Positions 8,330 through 16,151 are shown, counted from the stretch's first letter. The stretch is DNA of 36,015 nt from an uncultured Eubacteriales bacterium (GCA_902488785.1 CABTXJ010000001.1:1-36015); one strand, 5' to 3'. Translations and numbers: made by a program. Notes: a model not told the origin generated them from the sequence alone.

Positions 8330-9286
8330 TTACATTAATAAATTTTCAAATTCATCTGCATTTCTATTTTCTGTTTTAGTATTATTATTAGTAACCTTTC
8401 TTTTTATAACTTTATTCGTATTTTTTTTATTTTTTTCATTATGTTTCTTTATTTCTTCTACTGTCTTTAATCCATTTTCATGCCAATTTGTAATTATTGC
8501 ATCTAGATATGCTATACTAACTTCATTCTTTTTAACAGATGTTGAAAGTAATAAGTCTATAACTTCCTTGTTATATCCATATTCTATTATCCATTTCTTC
8601 ACATAATCCATCTGATATTCTGTAAGATTCTGCTTAAAATTCATTTTCTTCTTTATATAATTAGCTATACTCTTAGATTTTTCTTCATTTTCAAAATGTT
8701 TTGCTAGATCTTTGTATGTTACTATTCCTTCTTTACTAAATGATTCACATACTGTTTCAACATATTTTTGTGGCTTGTTTCCAGTTGAAAAGCAATAACT
8801 AAATATACCAATCATTGTGTCTTCATCAAAATTATATTTATCAAACCAAAGCGAAATTGCATTATACCATGTTATTGACATCACACCATTGAAGAACTGA
8901 TTATTAATATCATTTATAACCTTTTGCTTTTCATTTTTTTGTAATTTTTCCATGCTTTCCTCATATGATAATTCTATCTTAGGATTATATTTCATATTCA
9001 AATACTTTTCTTCTAAAGATTGAATTTCATAACTATTGCTTCTTTTTATTAGCAAACATTTTTCTTCTAAATATGATATAGCACTTTGCACAGTTCTTTT
9101 ATCGAGTGAACATTCAACTGCCATATCAGATATAGTAGATTCCTTACTATTTAAAGATATATATACTATATACATATATACTTTGAATGCTTCTGCTGGC
9201 ATATTTTTAAAATAATCTAAAAATAAGATTTGTGGTATTTCTATTTTTTTAAAAATATTATCTTTATCCTTATTACTAAATTTCAT
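8330..9286 (-). CDS. dnaD: DnaD-domain primosome protein
   Basis: DNA-remodelling primosome protein that works with DnaA and the helicase loader in Bacillota. The 318 residues show an N-terminal winged helix (about 15-90: 'AFKVYMYIVYIS', 'CSLDKRTVQSAISYLEEK'). Two DnaD-type helical segments follow. The second (about 215-275) ends in 'YLDAIITNWHENGLKTVEE', close to the YxxxIlxxW motif of DnaD domains. The Lys/Asn-rich tail is probably disordered. Its own extended -10 promoter lies at 9329-9357, and I see no terminator separating it from the upstream T4SS-type genes, so two levels of transcription are likely. Confidence 0.85.
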   Translation of the reverse strand: MKFSNKDKDNIFKKIEIPQILFLDYFKNMPAEAFKVYMYIVYISLNSKESTISDMAVECSLDKRTVQSAISYLEEKCLLIKRSNSYEIQSLEEKYLNMKYNPKIELSYEESMEKLQKNEKQKVINDINNQFFNGVMSITWYNAISLWFDKYNFDEDTMIGIFSYCFSTGNKPQKYVETVCESFSKEGIVTYKDLAKHFENEEKSKSIANYIKKKMNFKQNLTEYQMDYVKKWIIEYGYNKEVIDLLLSTSVKKNEVSIAYLDAIITNWHENGLKTVEEIKKHNEKNKKNTNKVIKRKVTNNNTKTENRNADEFENLLM

Positions 9287-9328
9287 TTTTTCCTTCTTAT
9301 TTATTATAGTATATATTTTATCAAAATC

Positions 9329-9357
9329 ATTATATCAAAACAGTCAACTAACTTCAA
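9329..9357 (-). promoter_or_regulatory. Promoter of the dnaD-dnaI-tadA unit
   Basis: Minus strand TTGAAG, 17-base spacer ending in TGA, TATAAT: a -35 box plus an extended -10 (TGnTATAAT). It lies in the 124-base gap between the PrgI-like gene and dnaD, about 40 bases before the dnaD start. Confidence 0.7.
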
Positions 9358-9410
9358 TTTTTTATTATTATATCATATTTATTTTATAGCTATATAATAC
9401 ATCCTTATTA

Positions 9411-9719
9411 TTATTTTAAATAAATATGATATTTAGATTTAGTATAATAATTAATTAAATATTTAAGTATATATGTAATATCTTCTCCATTTAACCCTGA
9501 TATTGAAATCAATGTAATTGGTAAATATATAATTATTAATATTTGTACTTTTAATAAAAAACTTTCTATTATCTTTCCTAAAATAACATATGTAATTATA
9601 AAAAATATTGTTAATAAAAATATGAATTTATATTCTATAATGCCTAAAAACTTAGGCTTTATATCATAATTTTTTGGTATTATAAATTTTTTTAAATATC
9701 CTTCACTATTTTCATTCAT
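9411..9719 (-). CDS. PrgI-family (VirB3-type) T4SS inner-membrane protein
   Basis: Small two-helix membrane subunit that accompanies VirB4 in Gram-positive type IV secretion systems. The 102-residue protein begins with a short soluble stretch containing 'FIIPKNYDIKPKFLGII' (12-28), which resembles the conserved 'IP...K..GL' start of PrgI proteins. Two hydrophobic segments (about 31-50 and 54-75) follow, then a short basic tail. Family size is about 100. The start is ATG with GGAG 5 bases upstream. It lies directly behind the TrbL-like gene (22-base gap). Evidence rests on size, topology, motif and context; no catalytic residues exist to check. Confidence 0.65.
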   Translation of the reverse strand: MNENSEGYLKKFIIPKNYDIKPKFLGIIEYKFIFLLTIFFIITYVILGKIIESFLLKVQILIIIYLPITLISISGLNGEDITYILKYLINYYTKSKYHIYLK

Positions 9720-9741
9720 AGCAACTCCTAAAATATCTCAT

Positions 9742-10593
9742 CTATCCTCCTCTTAAAAATTTACCAGATATATTTGTTTGTACTCTCATCCCACCTAATA
9801 AATCATTTGTAATTTGATTAGACTTTATCAATGCATATATAACTCCAATAAATATTAATTTAGAAGATATATTTGATGTTGCCGGTGTTATATATGTTAT
9901 TATCATAAGTATAATAGCTGCTATGTTCTGCATAAATAGTAATGCAACTATTGTTTTAAGCCAAGAATAAAATATATATTCTGTATTTTTTATTGCCTTA
10001 AATATTATCATTATTGGTGAAATTATAAGCATAATAATTACTAACATGTACCTATATGCATATTCAAATAACAATGTTACTAACCCAGAAGATATAAAAA
10101 TTTTTAATATACCATCAAAAGTTGTAAAATCTATACCATTTTCAAAATTATAAATATTAGATTGTAAATTTTTTACATATATGCTAAAAAAAGTTTCTTT
10201 ACTATATGGGTTACTATTTAATTTAAGTATTTCTTTAGTAAACAGTGAATTAATTTTTAAAAATGTTCCTAATATCTCTTCTATATTTGTAGCTACTATA
10301 ATTATTATTATCATTCTTATCAAAAATGTATAAGGATTTTCTTCAGATTTTAATGTAAGATGTGAAAGTAAGAATTTAAAAGAATAATAAATTATTATTC
10401 CAAAAGCAACAGACACCGCAATAGATATTGTTCCATCTACACTTTTGTTTCCCATTATCATTTTGACTGCTCCTTCATTGAAGATATTATCATCAATAAA
10501 TAAAAAATCATCAAGTAGCAAAAAAATATTATTATCAATAGAATTAACTAATTTTGATATTATTCCATTTAATATTCCTATTATATTTTCTAT
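9742..10593 (-). CDS. TrbL/VirB6-type polytopic T4SS channel protein; probable AUA start
   Basis: Likely inner-membrane translocation channel subunit. At least five or six hydrophobic segments are visible, including 'ISIAVSVAFGIIIYYSF', 'MIIIIIVATNIEEILGTF', 'LLFEYAYRYMLVIIMLII', 'LKTIVALLFMQNIAAIIL' and 'SSKLIFIGVIYALI', the layout of TrbL/VirB6 in Gram-positive elements. The first usual start codon is TTG at 10521, without a ribosome site; an ATG at 10461 has AAGGAG. A perfect AGGAGG at 10599-10604 sits 5 bases before an in-frame ATA at 10593, giving 283 residues. The extra N-terminal part (I/M-ENIIGILNGIISKLVNSI) is an amphipathic helix of the kind TrbL proteins start with. The frame upstream is closed by TAG at 10603-10605, so nothing earlier is possible. 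The family call is good; the start is inferred. Confidence 0.65.
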   Translation of the reverse strand: MENIIGILNGIISKLVNSIDNNIFLLLDDFLFIDDNIFNEGAVKMIMGNKSVDGTISIAVSVAFGIIIYYSFKFLLSHLTLKSEENPYTFLIRMIIIIIVATNIEEILGTFLKINSLFTKEILKLNSNPYSKETFFSIYVKNLQSNIYNFENGIDFTTFDGILKIFISSGLVTLLFEYAYRYMLVIIMLIISPIMIIFKAIKNTEYIFYSWLKTIVALLFMQNIAAIILMIITYITPATSNISSKLIFIGVIYALIKSNQITNDLLGGMRVQTNISGKFLRGG

Positions 10594-10605
10594 ATTGTCC
10601 TCCTA

Positions 10606-10980
10606 TTATTTAAGCAATGTTTGTATAAACTCTAAAACAAATTTTGTGCTTAGTATAAATGCATATGAATATATAGTTCCTCTAATTAGTTTTTTAGATG
10701 TTCTTACTTTTTCTTCATCTCCAAAACTAAACTTTCTCATTATTAATCCTGTACTTATTGCAACTCCAGCTATTGGTGTAGCTACTAATAATATGTATGC
10801 CTGTATTCTTTCAAAAGCTTTTTGAATCTTTTTTATTAATTTTGGATTAGATTGTGCAAACCCATAATTTTGATTAATAATAATAAAACTTATTATTATT
10901 AATGATATTAATATTTTAATATTTATTTTCTTTAAAATTTTTTTTGACCTTTTTGCATTAATATTTTTTAATCTTCTTAT
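10606..10980 (-). CDS. VirB2/pilin-like small secreted membrane protein; probable AUA start
   Basis: A 124-residue protein that a standard start-codon rule misses entirely. Translated by hand from an ATA at 10980: basic N-terminus with many Lys/Arg (2-22), hydrophobic segment 'ILISLIIISFIIIN' (about 23-36), a cleavage-like 'NYGFAQSN', then 'KIQKAFERIQAYILLVATP' and a second hydrophobic segment to about 81. A short polar loop 'MRKFSFGDEEKVRTSKKL' and a third hydrophobic segment follow. Signal peptide plus two helices around a short basic loop is the VirB2/TrbC pilin layout. AGGAGG (10989-10994) is 8 bases before the ATA. The VirD4 stop codon (TAG) closes the same frame just upstream, and the first in-frame ATG is only at residue 81. 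It sits between the VirD4 and TrbL genes, as VirB2-type genes often do. Confidence 0.7.
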   Translation of the reverse strand: MRRLKNINAKRSKKILKKINIKILISLIIISFIIINQNYGFAQSNPKLIKKIQKAFERIQAYILLVATPIAGVAISTGLIMRKFSFGDEEKVRTSKKLIRGTIYSYAFILSTKFVLEFIQTLLK

Positions 10981-10992
10981 TTTATTTACCTC

Positions 10993-12831
10993 CTAATCTA
11001 AAAAATATGGAATCATATTTATTTTATTTACATATTTAATTTTATTTCCATCTGATATGAATCCTAGAGATTCAAATGTATTTAGTTCTTGTGTAAAAAA
11101 CTTATAATCAAATCTATAATCAAAATTGGAATATCTATTTATACTTTCATTTAAGCTAGAGTTATCTGAAATAAATTCTTTAGCTAAAAAACTATAATTT
11201 GCATCCTTAGAACTTTCTCCAATTGTAATTGATTTTCTTTCTTTTTCTTCTTTTCCTATTAATTTTTGCATTTTTTCAATAGTATATTCATCATCTGTTC
11301 TAAAACATATCTTATTAACTAAGCTTTGTATTATTACATTAGATGTATTTTCTTCTTTTAATGCATTTTTAATTGAAGTAAAACTTTGTGTGGATATAAC
11401 ATTTATACACATTGCTTCTCTTGATTGTGAATAAAAATCAGCATCATTTTTTGTCACATACTCTTGATATTCGTCACTAATGAATGCTGTTATTCTTTTT
11501 GGACCGCCTCTTCCTAATTGCTTAAGAACTTCTGATTGAAAATCTAATTTTAAATAACAAGCTATAACTTTAGAAATATCACCATATTCAGAAATATTCA
11601 TATTTAAAACAACTATTTTTCCTTCTTTAATTAATTCCTCAAATCCGTTGAAATTTATTTCTTCTTTTTTAGGTGAAAAATGTTTATTAATCTTATAATC
11701 TGTAATAAAAAGATTCGTTATTCTACTTATTTCAGCTCTTATTATATTTTTAGTTCTTGAATCTAATTTAATAAATTCTTTTTCATAAAAATTTATAAAG
11801 GTATTTAAGTCATATATAATCCTTTGTATTTCGTTTTTTTCTTTTTCTATTAATTTATTAGATTTAACCATTTTGATTTTTAATATATCAACTAACTTCT
11901 TTTTTGTTTCTATATAATATTCTTCATTCGAAATTATTTTATTTAATTCATCAAAATTTACATACCCATCATTATATATTCTTATATATTTTATAACTTC
12001 TGCAATTACAGTTTCTGCTTTATCTATCCAAAAACTTTCTGAATTATTTGGACTAAAAAGTAATAATATATATTTTAACCTTGAAGCTATGATTTTAGGG
12101 CTATATTCTTTTTTATCTAAAGGATTATAATAAATATTACTATTTAAACTAATTTCAATTAAGTCATCTTCTCTGCCTATATATTGGCACTCTTTTTTTA
12201 TAAAGTCATAATAATTACCTTTTACATCCAATACTAGCATACCTATTTTTTTACAATTATTAATCGATGAACATATACCAAACTTTAATAATTTTTTAGT
12301 TATTTGATAAACTGCTGAGCTAGTTTTACCAGATCCTATACTTCCTGTTATTAATATATTTTGAAAAAGGCCTTTTTCGTTTAAATATAAGGGATTATTA
12401 CATTTATCAAATCCCAATAATATTTTTAAATTTTCTTCTTGATCTATATTATTATTCTTTAAATCATTTTTTTTAATATTTTCTTTTTTCTTTTTGTTAC
12501 TTTTTATCTTTGATTTCTTTATTTTTATTTTTTTATTTTTTAAAACGCTTAATGTATATTCATCTTTATCTTTTATTTCAGTTGAAATTTCAAATTTTTT
12601 AAGTTTATATATTAAAGTTATTGAAATTAAAAAGCTAGAAATATATATATACTTATTTAAAAATTGCCACAATTTGGGATATTCTTTTATAACATCAAAA
12701 TTATTTATTGACCCTTTTATTTTAAGACTTTTTAGCTCTGATAATTTTCCAAAAAAATTATATTCTATTAAACAAATAAATAATGAATATAATATTGACT
12801 TTATTAAAGCTTTAAAATTAATGTTTTTCAT
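10993..12831 (-). CDS. VirD4/TraG-type coupling protein ATPase
   Basis: Coupling ATPase that recruits substrates (DNA-protein complexes or effector proteins) to a T4SS channel. Of 612 residues, two hydrophobic segments (about 10-25 and 60-76) anchor it in the membrane. A very Lys-rich linker (98-125) follows. The ATPase has Walker A GSIGSGKT (163-170) and Walker B 'AFISDE' (449-454). The segment 'SREAMCINVISTQSFTSI' (470-487) matches the sensor region of the family and its 'ICFRTDD' end. Length fits Gram-positive VirD4/TcpA-TraG types. The ATG is one base after the stop of the small membrane-protein gene, with only a weak AAAGG site, so coupling is likely. No relaxase is beside it. Confidence 0.9.
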   Translation of the reverse strand: MKNINFKALIKSILYSLFICLIEYNFFGKLSELKSLKIKGSINNFDVIKEYPKLWQFLNKYIYISSFLISITLIYKLKKFEISTEIKDKDEYTLSVLKNKKIKIKKSKIKSNKKKKENIKKNDLKNNNIDQEENLKILLGFDKCNNPLYLNEKGLFQNILITGSIGSGKTSSAVYQITKKLLKFGICSSINNCKKIGMLVLDVKGNYYDFIKKECQYIGREDDLIEISLNSNIYYNPLDKKEYSPKIIASRLKYILLLFSPNNSESFWIDKAETVIAEVIKYIRIYNDGYVNFDELNKIISNEEYYIETKKKLVDILKIKMVKSNKLIEKEKNEIQRIIYDLNTFINFYEKEFIKLDSRTKNIIRAEISRITNLFITDYKINKHFSPKKEEINFNGFEELIKEGKIVVLNMNISEYGDISKVIACYLKLDFQSEVLKQLGRGGPKRITAFISDEYQEYVTKNDADFYSQSREAMCINVISTQSFTSIKNALKEENTSNVIIQSLVNKICFRTDDEYTIEKMQKLIGKEEKERKSITIGESSKDANYSFLAKEFISDNSSLNESINRYSNFDYRFDYKFFTQELNTFESLGFISDGNKIKYVNKINMIPYFLD

Positions 12832-12832
12832 T

Positions 12833-12985
12833 TTATATACCTTTTATATTATTTTCTTTCATCTTAATTTTGCTACCTTGTACATTATGGAGAACATATT
12901 TTTCAAAAATATTATAAGCTAAATAAAATAATATAATTGTATTAATAATTATTATTATGATAAAAATTTTTACACGTTCACTCAA
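12833..12985 (-). CDS. Small single-helix membrane protein, first gene of T4SS operon
   Basis: A 50-residue ORF too short for most callers. It starts at TTG (12985) with AAGGAG 6-7 bases upstream and reads MSERVKIF, a hydrophobic helix (about 7-25, seven Ile in a row region), then a polar tail ending in a stop one base before the VirD4 ATG. A consensus promoter (13021-13048) is placed correctly for this start. The tight coupling suggests it belongs to the coupling-protein complex, but I do not recognise a family. Confidence 0.6.
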   Translation of the reverse strand: MSERVKIFIIIIIINTIILFYLAYNIFEKYVLHNVQGSKIKMKENNIKGI

Positions 12986-13020
12986 TTTAAATCTCCTTTT
13001 TCCATTTTTTTATTTGAAGC

Positions 13021-13048
13021 ATTATACCAGCTTTTTCATTTTTGTCAA
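13021..13048 (-). promoter_or_regulatory. Promoter of the VirD4/TrbL/PrgI operon
   Basis: Minus strand TTGACA, 16-base spacer, TATAAT: both boxes perfect. The predicted start is about 20 bases before the Shine-Dalgarno of the 50-residue ORF. No operator-like inverted repeat overlaps it. Confidence 0.8.
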
Positions 13049-13115
13049 ATGTATTTTTTAAAAATCTTTTTCAAATATTCTTAATTGTTTTTAATTATTT
13101 TTATTTTACACATAT

Positions 13116-13141
13116 AAAAAAACCTTGACACTATGTCAAGG
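13116..13141 (-). terminator. Intrinsic terminator after the 198-residue gene
   Basis: Stem CCTTGACA / TGTCAAGG with loop TAG on the minus strand, followed by a run of seven T. It separates the upstream unknown gene from the T4SS operon promoter. Confidence 0.85.
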
Positions 13142-13175
13142 CTTTTAATATCTCTTACAACAAATATATCTATGT

Positions 13176-13772
13176 TTAATATACTTTTTTGCAAAACTCT
13201 TTCCCATCTCTAGAAAAATTATACATAATATTTTTAATTTTTCTTGTTAAAACTATATTATTTTTTTGACTATTGAATGCAGCTACAGCTTTTTCTAAGT
13301 CGTTCTCATTTTCTAATATTCTCATAATTTCAAGTGAATTATATATGTCTCTTAATCTATAATTTTTAAATGATTTTTCAACCTCTTTTTTCCGCTGTTT
13401 TCTTTTCTCTTTATCAATTAGCTTAAATCCTTCTTCTATTAGATTATTTTTTCTTTCTTCTTCTCTTTTTTCTTCTAATTTTAGCCAATTAATTAGTTCT
13501 TCATTTTCTTTTTTACGCTTTTTAATATATTTTTCTTTTGTATATCCTGTAATTGTTTTATATACTTTATCAAGTGTAATGTTTTTAGAATATATATTAA
13601 TACCTAAACGATTTATATATACATTTTCTGAGTTTTCATCAGCTCTTTTTAGTATCTCATAAATTTCTTCAATGCTTAAATATGGACTAACGAAAAGTTG
13701 AGTTGCCACTTTTTTATTTTCATCTTTTTCTTGTCCTTTTCTGATTAATCTTGCCATTTCTTGATATGTCAT
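13176..13772 (-). CDS. Hypothetical protein, highly charged and helical
   Basis: Not recognised. The 198 residues are strongly charged and predicted mostly helical. 'TYQEMARLIRKGQEKDENK' starts it; a segment with 'LSIEEIYEILKRADENS' (33-49) follows. The centre (85-140) is very Lys/Glu-rich and probably coiled coil; the C-terminal helical part contains 'LEKAVAAFNSQKN'. There is no membrane segment, signal or catalytic motif. It is monocistronic: consensus promoter at 13873-13901, ATG with GGAG upstream, terminator right behind. It lies between the T4SS operon and the signal-peptide gene, so a regulatory or chaperone role is possible, but nothing in the sequence proves it. Confidence 0.7.
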   Translation of the reverse strand: MTYQEMARLIRKGQEKDENKKVATQLFVSPYLSIEEIYEILKRADENSENVYINRLGINIYSKNITLDKVYKTITGYTKEKYIKKRKKENEELINWLKLEEKREEERKNNLIEEGFKLIDKEKRKQRKKEVEKSFKNYRLRDIYNSLEIMRILENENDLEKAVAAFNSQKNNIVLTRKIKNIMYNFSRDGKEFCKKVY

Positions 13773-13872
13773 TAAATACTCCTATAATTCTTATTTCTAA
13801 TTAAACATATTTACATTTGTTTTACTTAAAGTACCAAAAATTTTTAATACTTTTATCAATACTACACGTATA

Positions 13873-13901
13873 ATTATAGCATATTTATGTCTTTTCTTCA
13901 A
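13873..13901 (-). promoter_or_regulatory. Promoter of the 198-residue gene
   Basis: Minus strand TTGAAG, 17-base spacer, TATAAT. The leader to the ATG at 13772 is about 95 bases. Confidence 0.75.
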
Positions 13902-13966
13902 TTATTCATAATTTATATTTACTTATATTATTTTTAATAGTATAATATTATTCCAATAAAAAATAG

Positions 13967-13997
13967 AAAAAGGAGCATATTTCAATGCTCCTTTTTT
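13967..13997. terminator. Bidirectional intrinsic terminator after the signal-peptide gene
   Basis: AAAAAGGAGCAT / ATGCTCCTTTTTT with a six-base loop. T-runs occur on both strands; on the minus strand it ends the gene at 14028-14756. Confidence 0.85.
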
Positions 13998-14027
13998 AGT
14001 ATAATAAAACATAATATTTTTTACTTT

Positions 14028-14756
14028 TTAATCATCCTTCTTACTTCTTTTAATATGAATCTTTATTTTAATTACTAATAATAAAAATAATATTAGAATA
14101 AAAATAAATATATAGATACCACTTTTATCTTCACTTTTTATATAATTATCTTTTTTTAATTCAGATGCATAAGTATACTTAATCATACTTATTTTTTGTT
14201 TTTGTATATTTCCAATTATTGATTGACTGCATCTAGAATAGATTTTTTCTAAATTATTTTTATTTTTTGTTATAAGCTTAATACTATTTTCATCGTTTTT
14301 CTCTTCCATATATTTTATTAACTTTTCATCTAATTTTATATGATTACTTACTATATTCAAAAAAGAAATTTCATCCAATTTATCATTTTCTAAAGCTTCT
14401 TTACACTCTTTTATATATCTAATACATCCTAACTTCTCTTGTTCTGTTAAATATAATCCATTCGTATAAAATTTAAGGATAAATGCATTTAATTCAATTT
14501 CAAATCTCTCTCTTATATTCTCATATGGAACCTCATCATTTCTATTTATATTTCCCACTCTATCTATAGGTTCTGTCCTTTCTATTAAAGTATCTATTAT
14601 ATATTTTACTTCGTTATTTTCATAAATATAGTAGAAATCAACAATACTATGCCTTTCTTCTTTGATATCTTCTTTTGCATATGATGTTGAATTTATTGTT
14701 GATAAAAATATCATAGCAATTAGTAATATTTGTATAGTTTTCCTTAATGCCTTTAT
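14028..14756 (-). CDS. Secreted, C-terminally membrane-anchored protein of unknown function; probable AUA start
   Basis: Not recognised, but its topology is clear. An N-terminal signal peptide (I/M-KALRKTIQILLIAMIFL..., cleavage after SYA) is followed by about 170 extracellular residues, including an N-proximal stretch with 'ERTEPIDRVGNINRND' and a helical middle. One C-terminal membrane helix (about 210-228) and a short basic tail (KRSKKDD) end it. That is a cell-wall-anchor layout, but without LPXTG. The first ATG (14714) would cut off the basic half of the signal peptide. AGGAGG (14763-14768) lies 6 bases before the in-frame ATA at 14756, giving 242 residues, and the only earlier codons are ATT, CAT and AGG back to a stop. 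Promoter at 14847-14875, terminator behind: a single-gene unit next to the T4SS operon. Confidence 0.7.
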   Translation of the reverse strand: MKALRKTIQILLIAMIFLSTINSTSYAKEDIKEERHSIVDFYYIYENNEVKYIIDTLIERTEPIDRVGNINRNDEVPYENIRERFEIELNAFILKFYTNGLYLTEQEKLGCIRYIKECKEALENDKLDEISFLNIVSNHIKLDEKLIKYMEEKNDENSIKLITKNKNNLEKIYSRCSQSIIGNIQKQKISMIKYTYASELKKDNYIKSEDKSGIYIFIFILILFLLLVIKIKIHIKRSKKDD

Positions 14757-14804
14757 AATATGCCTCCTTAATAACCATTAAACAAAAATATTATGTTTTC
14801 TCCG

Positions 14805-14825
14805 AAATCCTTAATTATAGGATTT
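14805..14825 (-). other. Hairpin in the leader of the signal-peptide gene
   Basis: AAATCCT / AGGATTT with a 7-base loop, about 37 bases before the Shine-Dalgarno and just after the predicted transcription start. It lacks a T-run, so it is not a terminator; it might stabilise the message. Confidence 0.4.
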
Positions 14826-14846
14826 CTAATTTAAATATACATAATA

Positions 14847-14875
14847 ATTTTACCATATTAACATTATTTTATCAA
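14847..14875 (-). promoter_or_regulatory. Promoter of the signal-peptide gene
   Basis: Minus strand TTGATA, 17-base spacer, TAAAAT; the leader is about 85 bases. Confidence 0.55.
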
Positions 14876-15037
14876 ATTTTAATTTATCTAAAAAATTTGT
14901 TATATAATTAATATAGTATTCAACTTCCTGTTATTTTATTGTATTTGTGCATTATTTAATTTTTTTAGCAGTTGATAATTTTTTTATTGTATTATAGTAT
15001 AAATTTAATATATGAAATTGCTGCAACACTATAATAA

Positions 15038-15066
15038 TTGACATTTTAGCATTTTTCTATTATAAT
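15038..15066 (+). promoter_or_regulatory. Consensus promoter of the G5/transglycosylase-like gene
   Basis: TTGACA, exactly 17 bases, TATAAT: a perfect sigma-A promoter. The expected start is about 15073, 12 bases before GGAGGA. This also shows that the GTG at 15073 is not the translation start. Confidence 0.9.
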
Positions 15067-15093
15067 TAAGTAGTGATTAAATTTGGAGGATTT

Positions 15094-15999
15094 ATGAAAA
15101 ACGCATCGAAAAGAACGTTATTACTTATAATAATGTTAATTGTTGTATTATCAGTTTCGGCTTATGCAACAAAAATGGATATTATTAAATCTGAAATAAT
15201 ATTCCATGATGGTAGTAAGCTATCATTTGCTACCAAATCGAATAAAAATGCAGAAGAAATACTGAAAGAAAACAATATAGTCCTATTAGATGATGAAGTA
15301 ATTAAAGAATCTAATGAAGGTGATAAAAAGATTATATACATTGATAAAAAGAACTCAAATGAAAATATTGTTAAATCAGAAAATTTTAAAGAGGTATCTT
15401 CTGAAGTCATAAGAAATGATAACTCATCTATTATTGAAAAAATTGAAATTGAAACAATAGAAATACCTTTCAATACAATTACTAAAGAATCTAAAAATCA
15501 AGATAATACAAGATCAATGGTAATTCAAATAGGTGAAAATGGAATTAAAGAAATTAAATATAAAAGTATATATAAAAATCAAGAATTAATAGATAGAAAA
15601 ATTTTAGAAGAAAAAGTTACTAAAGAACCTAAAGATAAAATAGTACAACTAGTTCCTAAAGTAACATCAAGATCTCTTTCAAGAGTTAATATACCACCAG
15701 GTGAAGCAAGAGCAGCATTTGAACAAGTATGTGCAGAAAAAGGTGTTTCTGCATCTGAAAGAAATGCTTGGGCAGAATTAATAAGTAGAGAATCAGGATG
15801 GAGAACAACTGCTACAAACAGAGGAACAGGAGCTTATGGACTTCCACAATCACTACCTGGTAGAAAAATGGCAACACATGGTTCTGATTGGAGAACAAAC
15901 CCAAGAACACAATTAAGATGGATGTACGATTATACAAAAGGTAGATATGATTCTTTTGGACATGCACTTAGTATCCAAAAAAATAGAGGTTGGTATTAA
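15094..15999 (+). CDS. Secreted YabE/Rpf-type protein: DUF348, G5 and transglycosylase-like domain
   Basis: Exported cell-wall hydrolase candidate of 301 residues. Signal peptide at 1-26 (cleavage near AYA). A ubiquitin-like DUF348 module follows (about 30-75: 'IIFHDGSKLSFATKSNKNAEEILKENNI', quoted in part). A G5 domain is at about 115-190 ('IEIETIEIPFNTI', 'GIKEIKYKSIYKNQELIDRK'). The C-terminal lysozyme-like domain (200-301) has 'ELISRESGW', whose Glu is the likely catalytic acid, plus 'GAYGLPQSLPG', 'TQLRWMYDYTKGRY' and a terminal GWY, as in Apf/transglycosylase-like proteins. Start: ATG at 15094 with GGAGG at 15085. It lies on the lagging strand between T4SS genes, so it could serve as the VirB1-type wall opener of that system or be a general wall enzyme. 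Confidence 0.85.
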   Translation: MKNASKRTLLLIIMLIVVLSVSAYATKMDIIKSEIIFHDGSKLSFATKSNKNAEEILKENNIVLLDDEVIKESNEGDKKIIYIDKKNSNENIVKSENFKEVSSEVIRNDNSSIIEKIEIETIEIPFNTITKESKNQDNTRSMVIQIGENGIKEIKYKSIYKNQELIDRKILEEKVTKEPKDKIVQLVPKVTSRSLSRVNIPPGEARAAFEQVCAEKGVSASERNAWAELISRESGWRTTATNRGTGAYGLPQSLPGRKMATHGSDWRTNPRTQLRWMYDYTKGRYDSFGHALSIQKNRGWY

Positions 16000-16031
16000 G
16001 ACTTGAAATATACAATTAAATATATTAATAT

Positions 16032-16062
16032 AAAGATATTACTTTAATGTAATATCTTTTTT
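16032..16062 (+). terminator. Terminator-like hairpin directly before the tRNA
   Basis: AAAGATATTAC / GTAATATCTTT with loop TTTAAT, then six T. The tRNA begins at the next base. A possible TTGAAA-17-TAATAT promoter (16003-16031) would start inside this hairpin. Confidence 0.7.
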
Positions 16063-16139
16063 GTTCTCGTAGCTCAGCTGGATAGAGCACTCGCCTCCTA
16101 AGCGAGGGGTCGGAAGTTCAAATCTTCTCGGGAACACCA
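16063..16139 (+). tRNA. tRNA-Arg (anticodon CCU)
   Basis: Cloverleaf read directly: acceptor GTTCTCG pairs with CGGGAAC (one G-U); D-arm has AGCTCAGCTGGATAGAGC; anticodon stem CTCGC/GCGAG with loop CTCCTAA gives anticodon CCU (reads AGG). The T-arm has GTTCAAATC, and 3' CCA is encoded. It lies on the lagging strand between the secreted hydrolase and gyrA. Confidence 0.96.
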
Positions 16140-16151
16140 ATAGAAATAATA

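Noticed and set aside
9742..12831. Altered genetic code with AUA as methionine
   Set aside because: AUA is very frequent inside conserved housekeeping proteins at Ile positions; initiation at AUA by initiator tRNA is enough to explain the starts.
16063..16139. tRNA-Arg as attachment site of an integrated conjugative element
   Set aside because: I found no copy of the tRNA 3' end elsewhere in the window and no integrase; core genes lie on both sides of the tRNA within the supposed element.
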